Assembly: GCA_030525455.1 (NCBI GenBank)
Contig: JAUNER010000027.1
Coordinates: 1-32,378, forward strand
Source of the DNA: Akkermansia sp.
GTDB lineage: Bacteria > Verrucomicrobiota > Verrucomicrobiia > Verrucomicrobiales > Akkermansiaceae
Direction: 5' to 3'
DNA length: 32,378 nucleotides
The position numbers and the translations under genes are program-made. This document shows positions 15,670-24,642 of this stretch, piece after piece (within the stretch, counting starts at the first letter, position 1; each line of letters starts with the position of its first letter). The notes beneath the pieces are model-generated. The model saw only the letters and a list, made by a program, of their open reading frames with translations. It did not search any database and was not told where the DNA came from.

Positions 15670-18477
15670 TTATTTAGAAATTTTTTCTAACAATTCGGGG
15701 TATTTGTCAGAAATTCGGTTAAAGTTTGCCTTGGCATCTTCATTTCCTAATTCAGCCGCTTCTTTGTAGTACTTCAACGCATATTCCAGATCCTGCACAG
15801 GAGCGGCCCCGCGTTCATACATAGAACCAAGGTTATTGATGGCTCTGGAATCATTGTCACTTGCTCCGCTTAAATAGAACTCATAGGCTTTGTCATAGTC
15901 TACGGGCGTTCCAAGACCCATTTCATGCACATAACCAAGCATGAAATATAATCCCTTTATAGGCAATGGAGCATTCTCGTGTCTTTGGTGTAACTCATTA
16001 AGGATTTCGAAAGCCTTTTTCGGGTTTGCTTCTACACCATCACCCTTGACGAGTAGGCGAGCATATTCGACAAGAGCGTTGGGGTCATTGGTTTCAGCGG
16101 CTTTTTTGATGTAGCCTGTGTAGAGTTCCTTATTAGCCTGCACGCCTAGCCCTTTTTCGTAATAATGAGCCATGCGGAGGTAGCCTCGAGAGTCATTTTT
16201 CTTTACCAAATAATTTGCTGCCATGATGGCAGAGGTGAGGTACTGCTCCCGCAGGATGATATCGGCGGTGTTAGAGGCCACATCTTCATAATATTGAGCC
16301 AGTTTATCCAGAGCTGTTGAGCTACCTAGACTGGCCGCCGTTTCCCAGTATTGGAGAGCTTTGGGGTTAATTTTGGTGGGGAGATGAGATTTGATTTTTT
16401 TCTCTTTAACAATAGGCTGCCCATCCTCTGTTAGCCATGGTGGTGTTTCCATGTCTGAGAAATCCTGCTCTTCTTCTTTGTTTTTTGGCGTAGCTTCTTG
16501 CCCCTTGTCATTGTCTCCCGTATCCGGCTCATAGGAAGCATTGGCTTCGAGTTCAGCTAATTCTGAGAGGGCAAGTAAATGCCCACGCATGGCCAGACCT
16601 TTGACCATGTTTCTATTGGCTAAATCTTTCGTTGAAAAGATATTCATTTTGTCGGTCATATACTCGTAGGTAGCATTCACATGACCTTTGAGTGCGGCTC
16701 GCCACAGCCAGCAATACCCTTCCGTACGGAACTCATGTTTAAACTTTTCCTTATCTTTTAACTCAAAGCCATGTTTATGAAGATAACCTAGCATAAAGAG
16801 CCCCTCCGGATGTAATTGTGCCGCTGATTGTCGAGCCCATGCAAATGCTTCATTATTAGCGGATTGGTCGTTGTTGGGGTCGATGTAAGATAAGACGAGG
16901 TGATAGGCGAGGTGGGCTTGACTTAAAGCATCTCCTGCATAGGCTTTTTCTCTTAGGATGGCTAAGATTTCATTGACTTGATTTTGTTGTAAATAAGGAA
17001 TGATGAGTTTGGTGGTGTAAAAATCGCCTTTTTTGGCTAGTTCAAAACATTCTTTCACTAATTCCGGGCTAGGCTCGAAGCTTGCCATAACATCGTCTGA
17101 TTCCTCGTCGGGCGGGGACGGAGGCAGAGAATCATAGAATTTTTTCTCTGCTAACATGAATTTAGCATAGGGGTGCCCATGTTTTTCAGCCTCACGGAAC
17201 CAATGTTCGGAATTATCTAATGCTTCTTCCATTTTATCTGAGAAGAGCATATCGTGAACTTCATTATCCCATAAGATGCCTAGTGCCACCATCGCATTGA
17301 CATCCCCCAGTTGTGCCAAACTCTGAAGTTCTTTGCATGATTTACCCGATAATGGTAAGGCATTGATGACGGAGGCAGGGACAGTATAGGGTTCTATGAG
17401 GTAGTTATAGACGCCGGAGTCTTCTAACCTCAGAAGAGTATTGACGTGTTTGGCAATTTCTTCTCTGTTTTCATCCGGGTTATTCTCAATTTGAGCCAGA
17501 CGGTACTCTAGGGCTTGGGGGAGTTCGAGTTCACAGCCTTTTTTTAGAAGAGAGGTATAATCCGGCGAGTATTCCGGTAATCTTTTTTCTTGGTAAATTC
17601 GTAAATAAATAGAGAAAATGTCGCCACGCTCAAATAGCTCGTGCAAGAGACGCTTTTGCGTTTCGGGGTTGACACCGGCGTTCTTGAAGTAGGCCAGACA
17701 GGTCATAGCTGCGGCGTGTTCTTGGGCAGATGCCTTTAGGAACATCTTTTTGGCTAGGGTAAGCCAAATCTTTTTCTCTTCGGCATCTTTGCTGGCTGTG
17801 GCTAGTTTATCGGCTAGCAGACCTATAATAAAAGCGGTGGCTGATTTATAATCGTTTTGGTGAGGAAGGAGTTTATTTAGAGTTTCTTCTGTTGTGTATT
17901 CATTGACCTCCTCGCGAATAGATAAGATGTTGATATAATCATTCCAGTTGTTTTTTGCCTTTTCCTCGGCTGTGTCGAGGTAGCTTTTCAGTACATCTTT
18001 AGGAAGGTCGCAGACTTCCATTAGAGCCATAATGGCATTGAGGTCGCCCTGTTCGGCAAGTTGTCGGCATTTTGTGAGCTGTTTGCTGAGTTCTCGTGAT
18101 AAATACTTGCCTTTGAATACGCCATGAGCACCACAGGGGTCTGTCATGATGAGCACGGGAGCCGGATGACCGGATTGGGCGGCAATGCGTGCAAATTTTT
18201 CTATTTGAACGATACAGATGCCCGGATTATCGACTAAGTTGCTTTTATAGATGCTTTGCCACATTTGGGCAAGTAGCATATTGGCGTCAAAGTCGCCGGT
18301 TTCTGCTTTTTTTAGGATTTCTTGGTATGTCCAGCCGCCTTCCATGGGGAGTTCGTCCAGCTTGACGGGCATCATCGTTTTTTTACTTGGCTCCGCTACA
18401 TTGGGGGGGGTGGAGTGTTGTTGGGCACTAATAAGTGGGGCAACAATGAGGAGCGATGATAGTAGAAGTGCTTGCAT
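15670..18477 (-). CDS. Large exported Sel1/TPR-like repeat protein
   Basis: The protein has 935 residues. Residues 1-18 form a signal peptide (MQALLLSSLLIVAPLISA), so it is predicted to be periplasmic or cell-surface. Many degenerate Sel1-like helical pairs run along its length, for example GDVNAMVALGILWDN and GNEDAKANFNRISD. Two acidic, low-complexity segments interrupt them: PPSPPDEESDDV and the stretch before PPWLTEDGQPIVKEKK. The repeats near the C terminus (LGSMYERG, YALKYYKEAAELG) fit the consensus best. No catalytic motif is visible; it is probably a scaffold. The downstream GntR-type gene follows after 17 bp. Confidence 0.8.
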   Translation of the reverse strand: MQALLLSSLLIVAPLISAQQHSTPPNVAEPSKKTMMPVKLDELPMEGGWTYQEILKKAETGDFDANMLLAQMWQSIYKSNLVDNPGICIVQIEKFARIAAQSGHPAPVLIMTDPCGAHGVFKGKYLSRELSKQLTKCRQLAEQGDLNAIMALMEVCDLPKDVLKSYLDTAEEKAKNNWNDYINILSIREEVNEYTTEETLNKLLPHQNDYKSATAFIIGLLADKLATASKDAEEKKIWLTLAKKMFLKASAQEHAAAMTCLAYFKNAGVNPETQKRLLHELFERGDIFSIYLRIYQEKRLPEYSPDYTSLLKKGCELELPQALEYRLAQIENNPDENREEIAKHVNTLLRLEDSGVYNYLIEPYTVPASVINALPLSGKSCKELQSLAQLGDVNAMVALGILWDNEVHDMLFSDKMEEALDNSEHWFREAEKHGHPYAKFMLAEKKFYDSLPPSPPDEESDDVMASFEPSPELVKECFELAKKGDFYTTKLIIPYLQQNQVNEILAILREKAYAGDALSQAHLAYHLVLSYIDPNNDQSANNEAFAWARQSAAQLHPEGLFMLGYLHKHGFELKDKEKFKHEFRTEGYCWLWRAALKGHVNATYEYMTDKMNIFSTKDLANRNMVKGLAMRGHLLALSELAELEANASYEPDTGDNDKGQEATPKNKEEEQDFSDMETPPWLTEDGQPIVKEKKIKSHLPTKINPKALQYWETAASLGSSTALDKLAQYYEDVASNTADIILREQYLTSAIMAANYLVKKNDSRGYLRMAHYYEKGLGVQANKELYTGYIKKAAETNDPNALVEYARLLVKGDGVEANPKKAFEILNELHQRHENAPLPIKGLYFMLGYVHEMGLGTPVDYDKAYEFYLSGASDNDSRAINNLGSMYERGAAPVQDLEYALKYYKEAAELGNEDAKANFNRISDKYPELLEKISK

Positions 18478-18603
18478 GGAATTACTACTTTTTTACCAAG
18501 AAAAGGTACTTCACATCAAGCGTTTTTCTCGTGATAGAGAGTAGAAAGTTTTTAATAATGTCAAAAGCACAGAAAATTGATGAATTCTATGAGTATTTTT
18601 GTA

Positions 18604-18825
18604 CTAATTCATCAAATCTTCGGGCGTTACTGTGGTGCGGTTGCGTGAGGCGAGAACGATGGCTTGGTCACTTACATAGTTCTCATTTTCGTCAAATCGG
18701 TACGCATTGCAATTTGGGCAAACAATGATGTCTTTCGTGACGATGGACCCACAGCCCTCACAAACTTTGTAAGCTCGTGGGTTTGCAAGAACTTGCTGGG
18801 CTTTTTGTATTCTTTCAGGTGTCAT
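18604..18825 (-). CDS. Small zinc-ribbon protein
   Basis: The protein has 73 residues with two CxxC knuckles 14 residues apart (CEGCG and CPNC), a typical zinc ribbon. It is followed by NAYRFDENENYVSDQAIVLASR. Function is unknown. I chose the ATG at 18825. A longer frame begins with TTG at 18855, within the tail of the hairpin at 18861-18889, and adds only SDFFPSPSP. The gene lies downstream of rpsT on the same strand. Confidence 0.75.
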   Translation of the reverse strand: MTPERIQKAQQVLANPRAYKVCEGCGSIVTKDIIVCPNCNAYRFDENENYVSDQAIVLASRNRTTVTPEDLMN

Positions 18826-18860
18826 CGGGGATGGGGAAGGGAAAAAATCTGACAATAGAA

Positions 18861-18889
18861 CAAGCCGCCTTGTAGAAAAAGGCGGCTTG
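18861..18889 (-). terminator. Hairpin terminator after rpsT
   Basis: A perfect 11-bp inverted repeat (caagccgcctt at 18861-18871, aaggcggcttg at 18879-18889) with a 7-nt loop lies 32 bp past the S20 stop. The T tract after the stem on the minus strand is interrupted, so termination may be partial, with some read-through into the zinc-ribbon gene. Confidence 0.65.
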
Positions 18890-18921
18890 CAGAAAAATCG
18901 TCAGAAAACCGAAGTTAAAAC

Positions 18922-19185
18922 TTAGGCGATTTTAGCGATGGATTTAGCAGCCTTGCTCTTGTAGTTGGCGGCACGATTCTTAGGAAGATTGCCAACCTTA
19001 GCGGCTTTATCCACAGCGGATGAGAAAATGTTGTAAGCAACAACAGCGGCTTCCTTATCAGAAGCTTCTACTGCAGCGAGAACCTTCTTACGAAGGGTCT
19101 TGATTTTAGAAGAGATAGCACGGTTACGTGCAGTGCGAGTTTCAGTTTGACGGATGCGCTTGAGTGCAGATTTGGTATTAGCCAT
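18922..19185 (-). CDS. rpsT: 30S ribosomal protein S20
   Basis: The protein has 87 residues, the standard S20 length. It starts MANTKSALKRIRQ and is Lys/Arg/Ala-rich throughout. RNRAISSKIKTLRKKV and the late LPKNRAANYKSKAAK are diagnostic. It binds 16S rRNA early in small-subunit assembly. It has its own promoter (19229-19256) and a hairpin at 18861-18889. Confidence 0.97.
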   Translation of the reverse strand: MANTKSALKRIRQTETRTARNRAISSKIKTLRKKVLAAVEASDKEAAVVAYNIFSSAVDKAAKVGNLPKNRAANYKSKAAKSIAKIA

Positions 19186-19228
19186 GTTTTTTAAGAAAAA
19201 TTACGGTTTTCGTATCGAAGTGGGGAAT

Positions 19229-19256
19229 ATGATAGTTAACAGATGCGAAATGTCAA
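19229..19256 (-). promoter_or_regulatory. Sigma-70-type promoter of rpsT
   Basis: On the minus strand TTGACA (19251-19256), a perfect -35 box, is followed after 16 bp by TATCAT (19229-19234). The predicted transcript start is about 35-40 nt before the rpsT start codon. Confidence 0.7.
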
Positions 19257-19326
19257 GCATAGGATAAATTTTTTTCTGGCTTGTATGGCAGATTAGAGAA
19301 TTTTAATAGCCGTAAGTGCGAATTGA

Positions 19327-20061
19327 TTAGTCTTTTTTCTCAGATTCTTCCTCGTTTGGGTAATGAATGGTGGGGTTGAGTTTTTCGGGCATGGAAATAA
19401 TAAACGTGGCATTTTTATAAAGGATAATGCCAAGGTAAATAGCTAAAACACTATGGAATAAAGTTAGTAATATAAATAAAACAAGCGGTGCCAAAGACAG
19501 GGGAATCAGTAAAAATACGGGAGCCAAACCTAGGATAAATGTAGCGATAGCCCAGTAGAGAAAAAGGCGACGCGATTTCTGTGGGTATCCGGCTAGAAAG
19601 GGATACAGGAAAAATGCCGTTACTCCGATGAATAAATAAAAACATTGAGTAAGGTCTAAAAGGTCACTAATGAGGAGTTGTTGGCTGAAATTCCCTAATA
19701 AAAGAGAAACGCAGGCAAGTGGCATCAGCAGAGTAATCAAGCTAAATAGACGCGTGAGGTGGTTGCCTTGAGAAGCCGCCAATACTCGGCAGCCCCAATA
19801 GCTAATGAGACTTAAGCTCGTGATGTGAAGGCAAGAATTCGTGATTGAGCCAAAAAAATAAGCCTGTACCGGGAGTGGCGGAATGATGGCAAAAATAATA
19901 TTGCCGATACAGCTTAAAACAAAAAATAGAGCACAGAATCGAATGATTTGCTTACTCAGCGGATAAATAAGCCAAGTGTTAGAAATAGAATCAGACGGCT
20001 GAAACATAGCAGTGATACCTAGGAACGCCCATAGGGTAAAAGTAAATGGAGCATTGGTCAA
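19327..20061 (-). CDS. Multi-pass membrane protein of unknown function
   Basis: The protein has 244 residues with about six or seven hydrophobic segments, for example IIRFCALFFVLSCIGNIIFAI, LFSLITLLMPLACVSLLLG and LFYWAIATFILGLAPVFLL-like stretches. It ends in a charged tail, EEESEKKD. No catalytic or transport signature is recognised. It lies between S20 and the propionate operon on the same strand, with a strong terminator between it and that operon, so it is probably an independent transcript. Confidence 0.7.
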   Translation of the reverse strand: MTNAPFTFTLWAFLGITAMFQPSDSISNTWLIYPLSKQIIRFCALFFVLSCIGNIIFAIIPPLPVQAYFFGSITNSCLHITSLSLISYWGCRVLAASQGNHLTRLFSLITLLMPLACVSLLLGNFSQQLLISDLLDLTQCFYLFIGVTAFFLYPFLAGYPQKSRRLFLYWAIATFILGLAPVFLLIPLSLAPLVLFILLTLFHSVLAIYLGIILYKNATFIISMPEKLNPTIHYPNEEESEKKD

Positions 20062-20075
20062 TGCTCAAGAAATAC

Positions 20076-20107
20076 AAAAAGAGCCATCCCCAAAAGGAAT
20101 GGCTCTC
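20076..20107 (-). terminator. Rho-independent terminator of the propionate operon
   Basis: On the minus strand GAGCCATTCC pairs with GGATGGCTC (one bulge) and is followed immediately by TTTTTG. It lies 25 bp past the CoA-transferase stop and closes the seven-gene operon. Confidence 0.8.
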
Positions 20108-20131
20108 AAATAGACCGGAATTTAGGCTACA

Positions 20132-21619
20132 TTAAGCAGAGAAATCTGCGTTACGCATATCGCCTGTTTCCATAAACTTGGTGTGCATTTCGTATGCTTT
20201 TGCCAAGCAGTGAGGTGTATGCCCCTGTGGGGTCAGTGCCAAGTATTGGCGAAGTTTTTCCTGATAATCAGGGTGTACACACTTGGTGATGAGTTCTTCG
20301 GCACGGTCGCGTGGGCATTTACCACGGAGGTCAGCTACACCGTACTCAGTAACGATGATGTCTACATCGTGTTCCGTATGGTCGTGGTGAGAAACCATTG
20401 GTACGATAGAAGAAATAGCACCGCCCTTGGCTGTTGATGGGCAGGTAAAGATAGTCAAGTAACCATTGCGGGCAAAGTCACCGGAACCACCGATACCATT
20501 CATCATTTGCTTACCAAAGAAGTGTGTGGAGTTCACTTGACCAAAGAGGTCAACTTCGATGGCGGTATTGATGCAGATAAGACCCAATCGACGAACGATT
20601 TCCGGATTGTTAGAGTATTCCTGCGGACGAAGAATTACCTTGGATTTGTAGAAGTCTAAATCCTGGTACATTTCTGCCAACTTTTCATCAGAAACAGTTA
20701 GTGAACAACCGGCTGCAAATGTACAACGCCCTTCTTTCATCAAAGAAATCACAGAGTCTTGAATCACTTCTGTGTACATCTGGAAGCTCGGGATTTTCTT
20801 ATTGCGTCCTAATGCACCAAGTACAGCGTTGGCAATGTTACCTACACCGGACTGAAGCGGTAGGAATGAGGCAGGAATGCGACCGGCGGTAAGTTCTTCT
20901 TCGAGGAACTTAGCCACGTTTTCACCGATTTTATCAGTAATGGGGTCGCTTGGCTTAAAGGGAGCTACACCATTCGGTTCGTTGGTGTAAACAATGCCAA
21001 CTACCTTTGCCGGGTCTACTTTCCAGGTCGTAGAGCCAATGCGTTCTGCCGGGGCTGTAAGTGGGATAGGTTGGCGGTCAGGTGGGTCAAGGGGAAGCAT
21101 GAGGTCGTGCATACCCTTGAGTTCCTTCGGGTGATAATTGTTGACTTCAACGATGATGCGTTCAGCAAGTTCGCAGTAGGTTGGAGTATTCCCGGCACCG
21201 GTAGTGAGGGTCATTTCGCCGTCATCTGTAATTTCAGCGACTTCAACGATAGCTGTTTTTACAGACGGGACGTGACCATATCTCATATACATAGAAATAT
21301 GAGATAAGTGCATATCATAGTAGCGAGCCTTACCGGAATTTAAATTTTTTCGGAGGTCAGGTGATGATTGATAGGGAGTACGGCTATCAATAGCATCTGC
21401 TTGGGCTAATGCACCGTCAGCATGTGAGTTGGTAGAAGCTCCGGTAAAGAGGTTTACCTTAAATGGACGACCGGCTTCGTGTTCGGCCTGTGCTTTTTGA
21501 GCAAGAGCACGAGTAACGGCCTTGGGCGTACCGGCAGCAGTAAAGCCACTAAGACCAATATTTTCGCCATTTTCGATAATGGCGGCAGCTTCTTCAGGTG
21601 TTAATACTTTGTAACTCAT
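20132..21619 (-). CDS. Succinate CoA-transferase (acetyl-CoA hydrolase/transferase family)
   Basis: The protein has 495 residues. Family markers are GLSGFTAAGTPKAV near the N terminus, SGVGNIANAV, MYTEVIQDS with the catalytic glutamate at about 284, GIGGSGDFARNGYL, MVSHHDHTEHDVDIIVTEYG and ADLRGKCPRDRAEELI. This subfamily moves CoA between succinate and acetyl- or propionyl-CoA. As the last gene of the methylmalonyl-CoA decarboxylase operon, it most likely takes CoA from propionyl-CoA to activate succinate, releasing propionate. An acetate-based role is also possible. I chose the ATG at 21619, where the family sequence MSYKVLTPEEAA begins. The frame is open 15 codons further, to 21664. Confidence 0.88.
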   Translation of the reverse strand: MSYKVLTPEEAAAIIENGENIGLSGFTAAGTPKAVTRALAQKAQAEHEAGRPFKVNLFTGASTNSHADGALAQADAIDSRTPYQSSPDLRKNLNSGKARYYDMHLSHISMYMRYGHVPSVKTAIVEVAEITDDGEMTLTTGAGNTPTYCELAERIIVEVNNYHPKELKGMHDLMLPLDPPDRQPIPLTAPAERIGSTTWKVDPAKVVGIVYTNEPNGVAPFKPSDPITDKIGENVAKFLEEELTAGRIPASFLPLQSGVGNIANAVLGALGRNKKIPSFQMYTEVIQDSVISLMKEGRCTFAAGCSLTVSDEKLAEMYQDLDFYKSKVILRPQEYSNNPEIVRRLGLICINTAIEVDLFGQVNSTHFFGKQMMNGIGGSGDFARNGYLTIFTCPSTAKGGAISSIVPMVSHHDHTEHDVDIIVTEYGVADLRGKCPRDRAEELITKCVHPDYQEKLRQYLALTPQGHTPHCLAKAYEMHTKFMETGDMRNADFSA

Positions 21620-21678
21620 GTCAGTTGATATGTATGTTGAAAATGGGTGGCCATCCTGCGGCAACGAGAGAGGGCGGC

Positions 21679-22458
21679 TTAACTTTCTATAAGTCGGTTG
21701 ACCCGAAGGGCAGAAACAGTCATAGTTTGTCCGTCAGAAAGGGATAGCACAGGATTGCCCTCATCGTCAACCCCCATAAACATTCCGTGGATATTTTCTT
21801 CGTCTGTTTCCAGACATACCGGGCGTGTGCCTTGCCAGGCCGCTTCTAATTCAGTACGCAGAGCCGGTAGCCCACCTGCGGCGAATTTTCGGAATGTTTG
21901 CTCCAGATGCTTGGCGAGTTCTGCCATAACATCGTGAATGCAGGGGCAGTCTGTGAGGAGATCAGCGAGACGGACGGGGGGTGTCGCTACTTGATCTGCT
22001 ATCGAGACTACGTCGTTAAAAATGTTGATACCTATGCCTATGATGGCAAGATTGGCAGATGGCCTCACTACTAAAATACCGGCCAGCTTCCTAGTGCCCA
22101 CCAGTAAATCATTGGGCCAGCGGAGCCTAGCCGATTCTAGTCCGAATGCTCGGCACATCGAGAGTAATGCCAGTCCTGCAACAAGTGGCAAGTGCCCCCA
22201 GTTTGGCAGAGTAGGGGCCGCGAGCGGTGATTCAAGGGGTAGATTAAATGATGCCCAAAGTCCACCCTCTGCACCAATCCACGGGCGGTTAAAGCGACCG
22301 CGACCGGAGTGCTGAACGCGACAAACCGCTATATGATGGTGAGGGAATGACCGGGCTAGGTCATTTGTAGAATCAGCCTCGGCCCACTCATGGTAAGTCC
22401 AGATTCCGCACTTGCCTTCCTCCACCGGGGGAGTGAGCATGGCTTTTTCCGGGTTCAT
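21679..22458 (-). CDS. birA: Biotin--protein ligase
   Basis: The protein has 259 residues. Catalytic-domain markers are DSTNDLAR, the biotinyl-AMP-binding QHSGRGRFNRPW, RLRWPNDLLVGTRKLAGILV and GIGINIFN. There is no N-terminal DNA-binding wing, so it is a ligase only and not a biotin-operon repressor. It attaches biotin to the EAMKM lysine of carrier proteins. Its position between mmdB and the CoA-transferase suggests that carrier modification is made alongside the decarboxylase. Spacing is 31 bp to mmdB and 60 bp to the transferase. Confidence 0.92.
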   Translation of the reverse strand: MNPEKAMLTPPVEEGKCGIWTYHEWAEADSTNDLARSFPHHHIAVCRVQHSGRGRFNRPWIGAEGGLWASFNLPLESPLAAPTLPNWGHLPLVAGLALLSMCRAFGLESARLRWPNDLLVGTRKLAGILVVRPSANLAIIGIGINIFNDVVSIADQVATPPVRLADLLTDCPCIHDVMAELAKHLEQTFRKFAAGGLPALRTELEAAWQGTRPVCLETDEENIHGMFMGVDDEGNPVLSLSDGQTMTVSALRVNRLIES

Positions 22459-22488
22459 GAGTATGACCGAGGCTGAGTTAGATTGAAA

Positions 22489-24069
22489 TTATCGAGTTAA
22501 TGTAGCGATGTAGTAACCTGCAATCACAGCAGTACCAATCACCCCGGCTACGTTTGGTCCCATGGCGTGCATGAGGAGGTAGTTTGAGGGGTCATATTTC
22601 TGACCAACGCTATGAGAAACGCGGGCAGCCATAGGTACAGCAGAAACCCCGGCAGAGCCGATAAGTGGGTTTACAGGGTTCTTTCGCCAGATGAGGTTCA
22701 TCAACTTAGCAGCGATAACACCACCGGCTGTTGCTACGCCGAAGGCAATGATACCAAGCAGAATGATGAGGAGCGTTTCTGTCTGTAAGAAACGGCATCC
22801 CTGCATGGTCAGACCAACGGATGTGCCAAGGAAGATGGTCACAATGTTGATGATTTCATTCTGAGATGCCTGCACAAGACGCTCTGTTACCTTACATTCG
22901 CGTAAGAAGTTACCAAGCATCAGCATACCGATAAGAGCAGCGGCATCCGGAATGAGTAGTACCACGGTAATTGTCACCAGCACGGCGAAAATCAGCTTTT
23001 CACTCTTACTAACCTGGCGAAGGGTCTTCATACGGATGAGACGTTCCTTCTTCGTGGTAAGTAAGCCCATAATGGGTGGCTGAATCAACGGAACCAATGA
23101 CATATAGGTGTAGGCGGCTACTGCTACAGCACCAAGTAAGTGCGGAGCCAACTTCATGGTAAGGAAAATAGAAGTCGGACCGTCTGCACCACCGATGATG
23201 CCGATAGAAGCGGCTTCTTGCTGGTTGAAGCCTAAGCAGAGAGCCATGAAGAATGTAGCGGCTACACCAATCTGAGCGGCGGCACCAAGCAGAAGTGTGC
23301 GAGGAGCGGCAAGCAATGGCCCGAAGTCTGTCAATGCACCCACACCGAGGAAGATGATGGGCGGGAAGATTTCTGCCTTAATCCCCAAGCCGATATAGTC
23401 ATACAAACCACCATGGATGGAGGTAATCATGTACTCGCCGGAGTGTTGCCCTTGGTTGACGTAGTTGCCGGAAGCAGCTGTTACTTTCGGGGCGATGTTG
23501 TCATTAACCACATCAACAGGTACTTGTGTACCATTGATGTCGTAGTAGGTGACACCATCACGACGTAAGAGCTGTTCCTGACCATTCTTTGTGAGGACAA
23601 ATACGAGCTGGTCTGCTGTTTCTTCCGTAGCTTTAAATTCAGCTACTTCAGCCACAGTGAGCTGTTTGCCGGGGAATATCTTTGAAGGCTGGTTCATCAC
23701 AGCTTTGTACTGTGCCTTACCTGCTTCATCCAGAGTATTCCATGCCGGGGGTTCTTTGCCTTCACTTTCAATTACCGGAGCAACGTGGACTTTTAAGTAG
23801 CCTACTTCAGTAATCGGAGTTTGAGTCACTTTGCCTTCCTGTATAGATACGGTTTGCCTATTCAACTGTGAGATGAGCATCCCGTTATCAGGAATGTTTG
23901 CGATAAGAGCACCGAAAGCAATCGGAACCATGAGTAGTGGTTCGTATTGCTTGGCTACACCTAAGTAGAGAAGCAGAATAGCAATACCCCACATCCCAAC
24001 CATTTGCCAGGTCAGGCTGTAGATGCCCATGCCTTCTAAGAAGGTGTTTAATGAATCTAAAAGCTCCAT
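22489..24069 (-). CDS. mmdB: Sodium-pumping decarboxylase beta subunit (MmdB/OadB)
   Basis: The protein has 526 residues and many membrane helices. It contains the diagnostic EIFPPIIFLGVGALTDFGPLL and GGADGPTSIF, with the sodium-pathway Asp at about 297. It decarboxylates carboxybiotin in the membrane and exports sodium ions. It is longer than the usual 375-435 residues because residues about 61-218, between the second helix and the conserved core, form a hydrophilic insertion. AAG AAA-like spacing is replaced by a clear AAGGAA ribosome site upstream of the ATG. The gene follows mmdC by 77 bp. Confidence 0.93.
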   Translation of the reverse strand: MELLDSLNTFLEGMGIYSLTWQMVGMWGIAILLLYLGVAKQYEPLLMVPIAFGALIANIPDNGMLISQLNRQTVSIQEGKVTQTPITEVGYLKVHVAPVIESEGKEPPAWNTLDEAGKAQYKAVMNQPSKIFPGKQLTVAEVAEFKATEETADQLVFVLTKNGQEQLLRRDGVTYYDINGTQVPVDVVNDNIAPKVTAASGNYVNQGQHSGEYMITSIHGGLYDYIGLGIKAEIFPPIIFLGVGALTDFGPLLAAPRTLLLGAAAQIGVAATFFMALCLGFNQQEAASIGIIGGADGPTSIFLTMKLAPHLLGAVAVAAYTYMSLVPLIQPPIMGLLTTKKERLIRMKTLRQVSKSEKLIFAVLVTITVVLLIPDAAALIGMLMLGNFLRECKVTERLVQASQNEIINIVTIFLGTSVGLTMQGCRFLQTETLLIILLGIIAFGVATAGGVIAAKLMNLIWRKNPVNPLIGSAGVSAVPMAARVSHSVGQKYDPSNYLLMHAMGPNVAGVIGTAVIAGYYIATLTR

Positions 24070-24146
24070 TTGGAGTGTTCCTTTAAATTGTTTTTAGCAT
24101 GTATGGGGATAATTATTTACCCCCATACGCGTCGAATGAGTGGGAA

Positions 24147-24557
24147 TTAACCAATCTGAGCCAATGGCTGACCTTCCTGAACGGTGTCGCCTGCTGCTAC
24201 GAGGAATGCAGAGAGTGTACCGGAGCAAGGAGCGGTGATATCGGTGTTCATCTTCATGGCTTCGAGAGTCATGATCTTGTCACCGGCGTTAACGGCTGTA
24301 CCGGGTGCTACGTCCAGAGATACTACCTTGCCGGCAAGTGGGCTAGGTACGTTGCCGGCACCGGCGGCTACAGGTGCAGGTGCCGGTGCAGGTGCAGGAG
24401 CCGGAGCTACAACAGATGCAGATGCGGCAGGAGCCGGAGCAGGAGCCGGTGCTGCTACAGGAGCAGGAGCCGGTGCAGGTGCACCACAGCACTGGTCGAG
24501 GAGTTCTACAGATACGTCAAATACTTTACCGTCAACGGTGATACGAAGTTTCTTCAT
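24147..24557 (-). CDS. mmdC: Biotin carboxyl carrier subunit of the decarboxylase (MmdC)
   Basis: The protein has 136 residues: a short N-terminal segment (MKKLRITVDGKVFDVSVE), an Ala-Pro linker at about residues 26-65, then a biotinyl domain with VPSPLAGKVV and the biotin site EAMKM (Lys102). It carries the carboxyl group from the MmdA transferase to MmdB in the membrane. A CC pair at 23-24 precedes the linker. The antisense reading of the repetitive linker produces open frames that are not genes. Confidence 0.95.
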   Translation of the reverse strand: MKKLRITVDGKVFDVSVELLDQCCGAPAPAPAPVAAPAPAPAPAASASVVAPAPAPAPAPAPVAAGAGNVPSPLAGKVVSLDVAPGTAVNAGDKIMTLEAMKMNTDITAPCSGTLSAFLVAAGDTVQEGQPLAQIG

Positions 24558-24642
24558 AATGTTATGTATGGTTATGTGTTGTTTTTGTTAAGTGTGTTTT
24601 TTGTCTGATTCAGACTTGTAAATGGATTTGAGAATGTTTCTC

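Noticed and set aside
24099..24608. Plus-strand open frames rich in Arg/Cys or Gly/Ala opposite mmdC
   Set aside because: They are antisense readings of the Ala-Pro linker of the biotin carrier, whose GC-rich repeats remove stop codons.
24604..24642. Small hairpins between the oadG-like gene and mmdC
   Set aside because: The stems are 5-6 bp with no T tract on the transcribed strand, so there is no support for attenuation.
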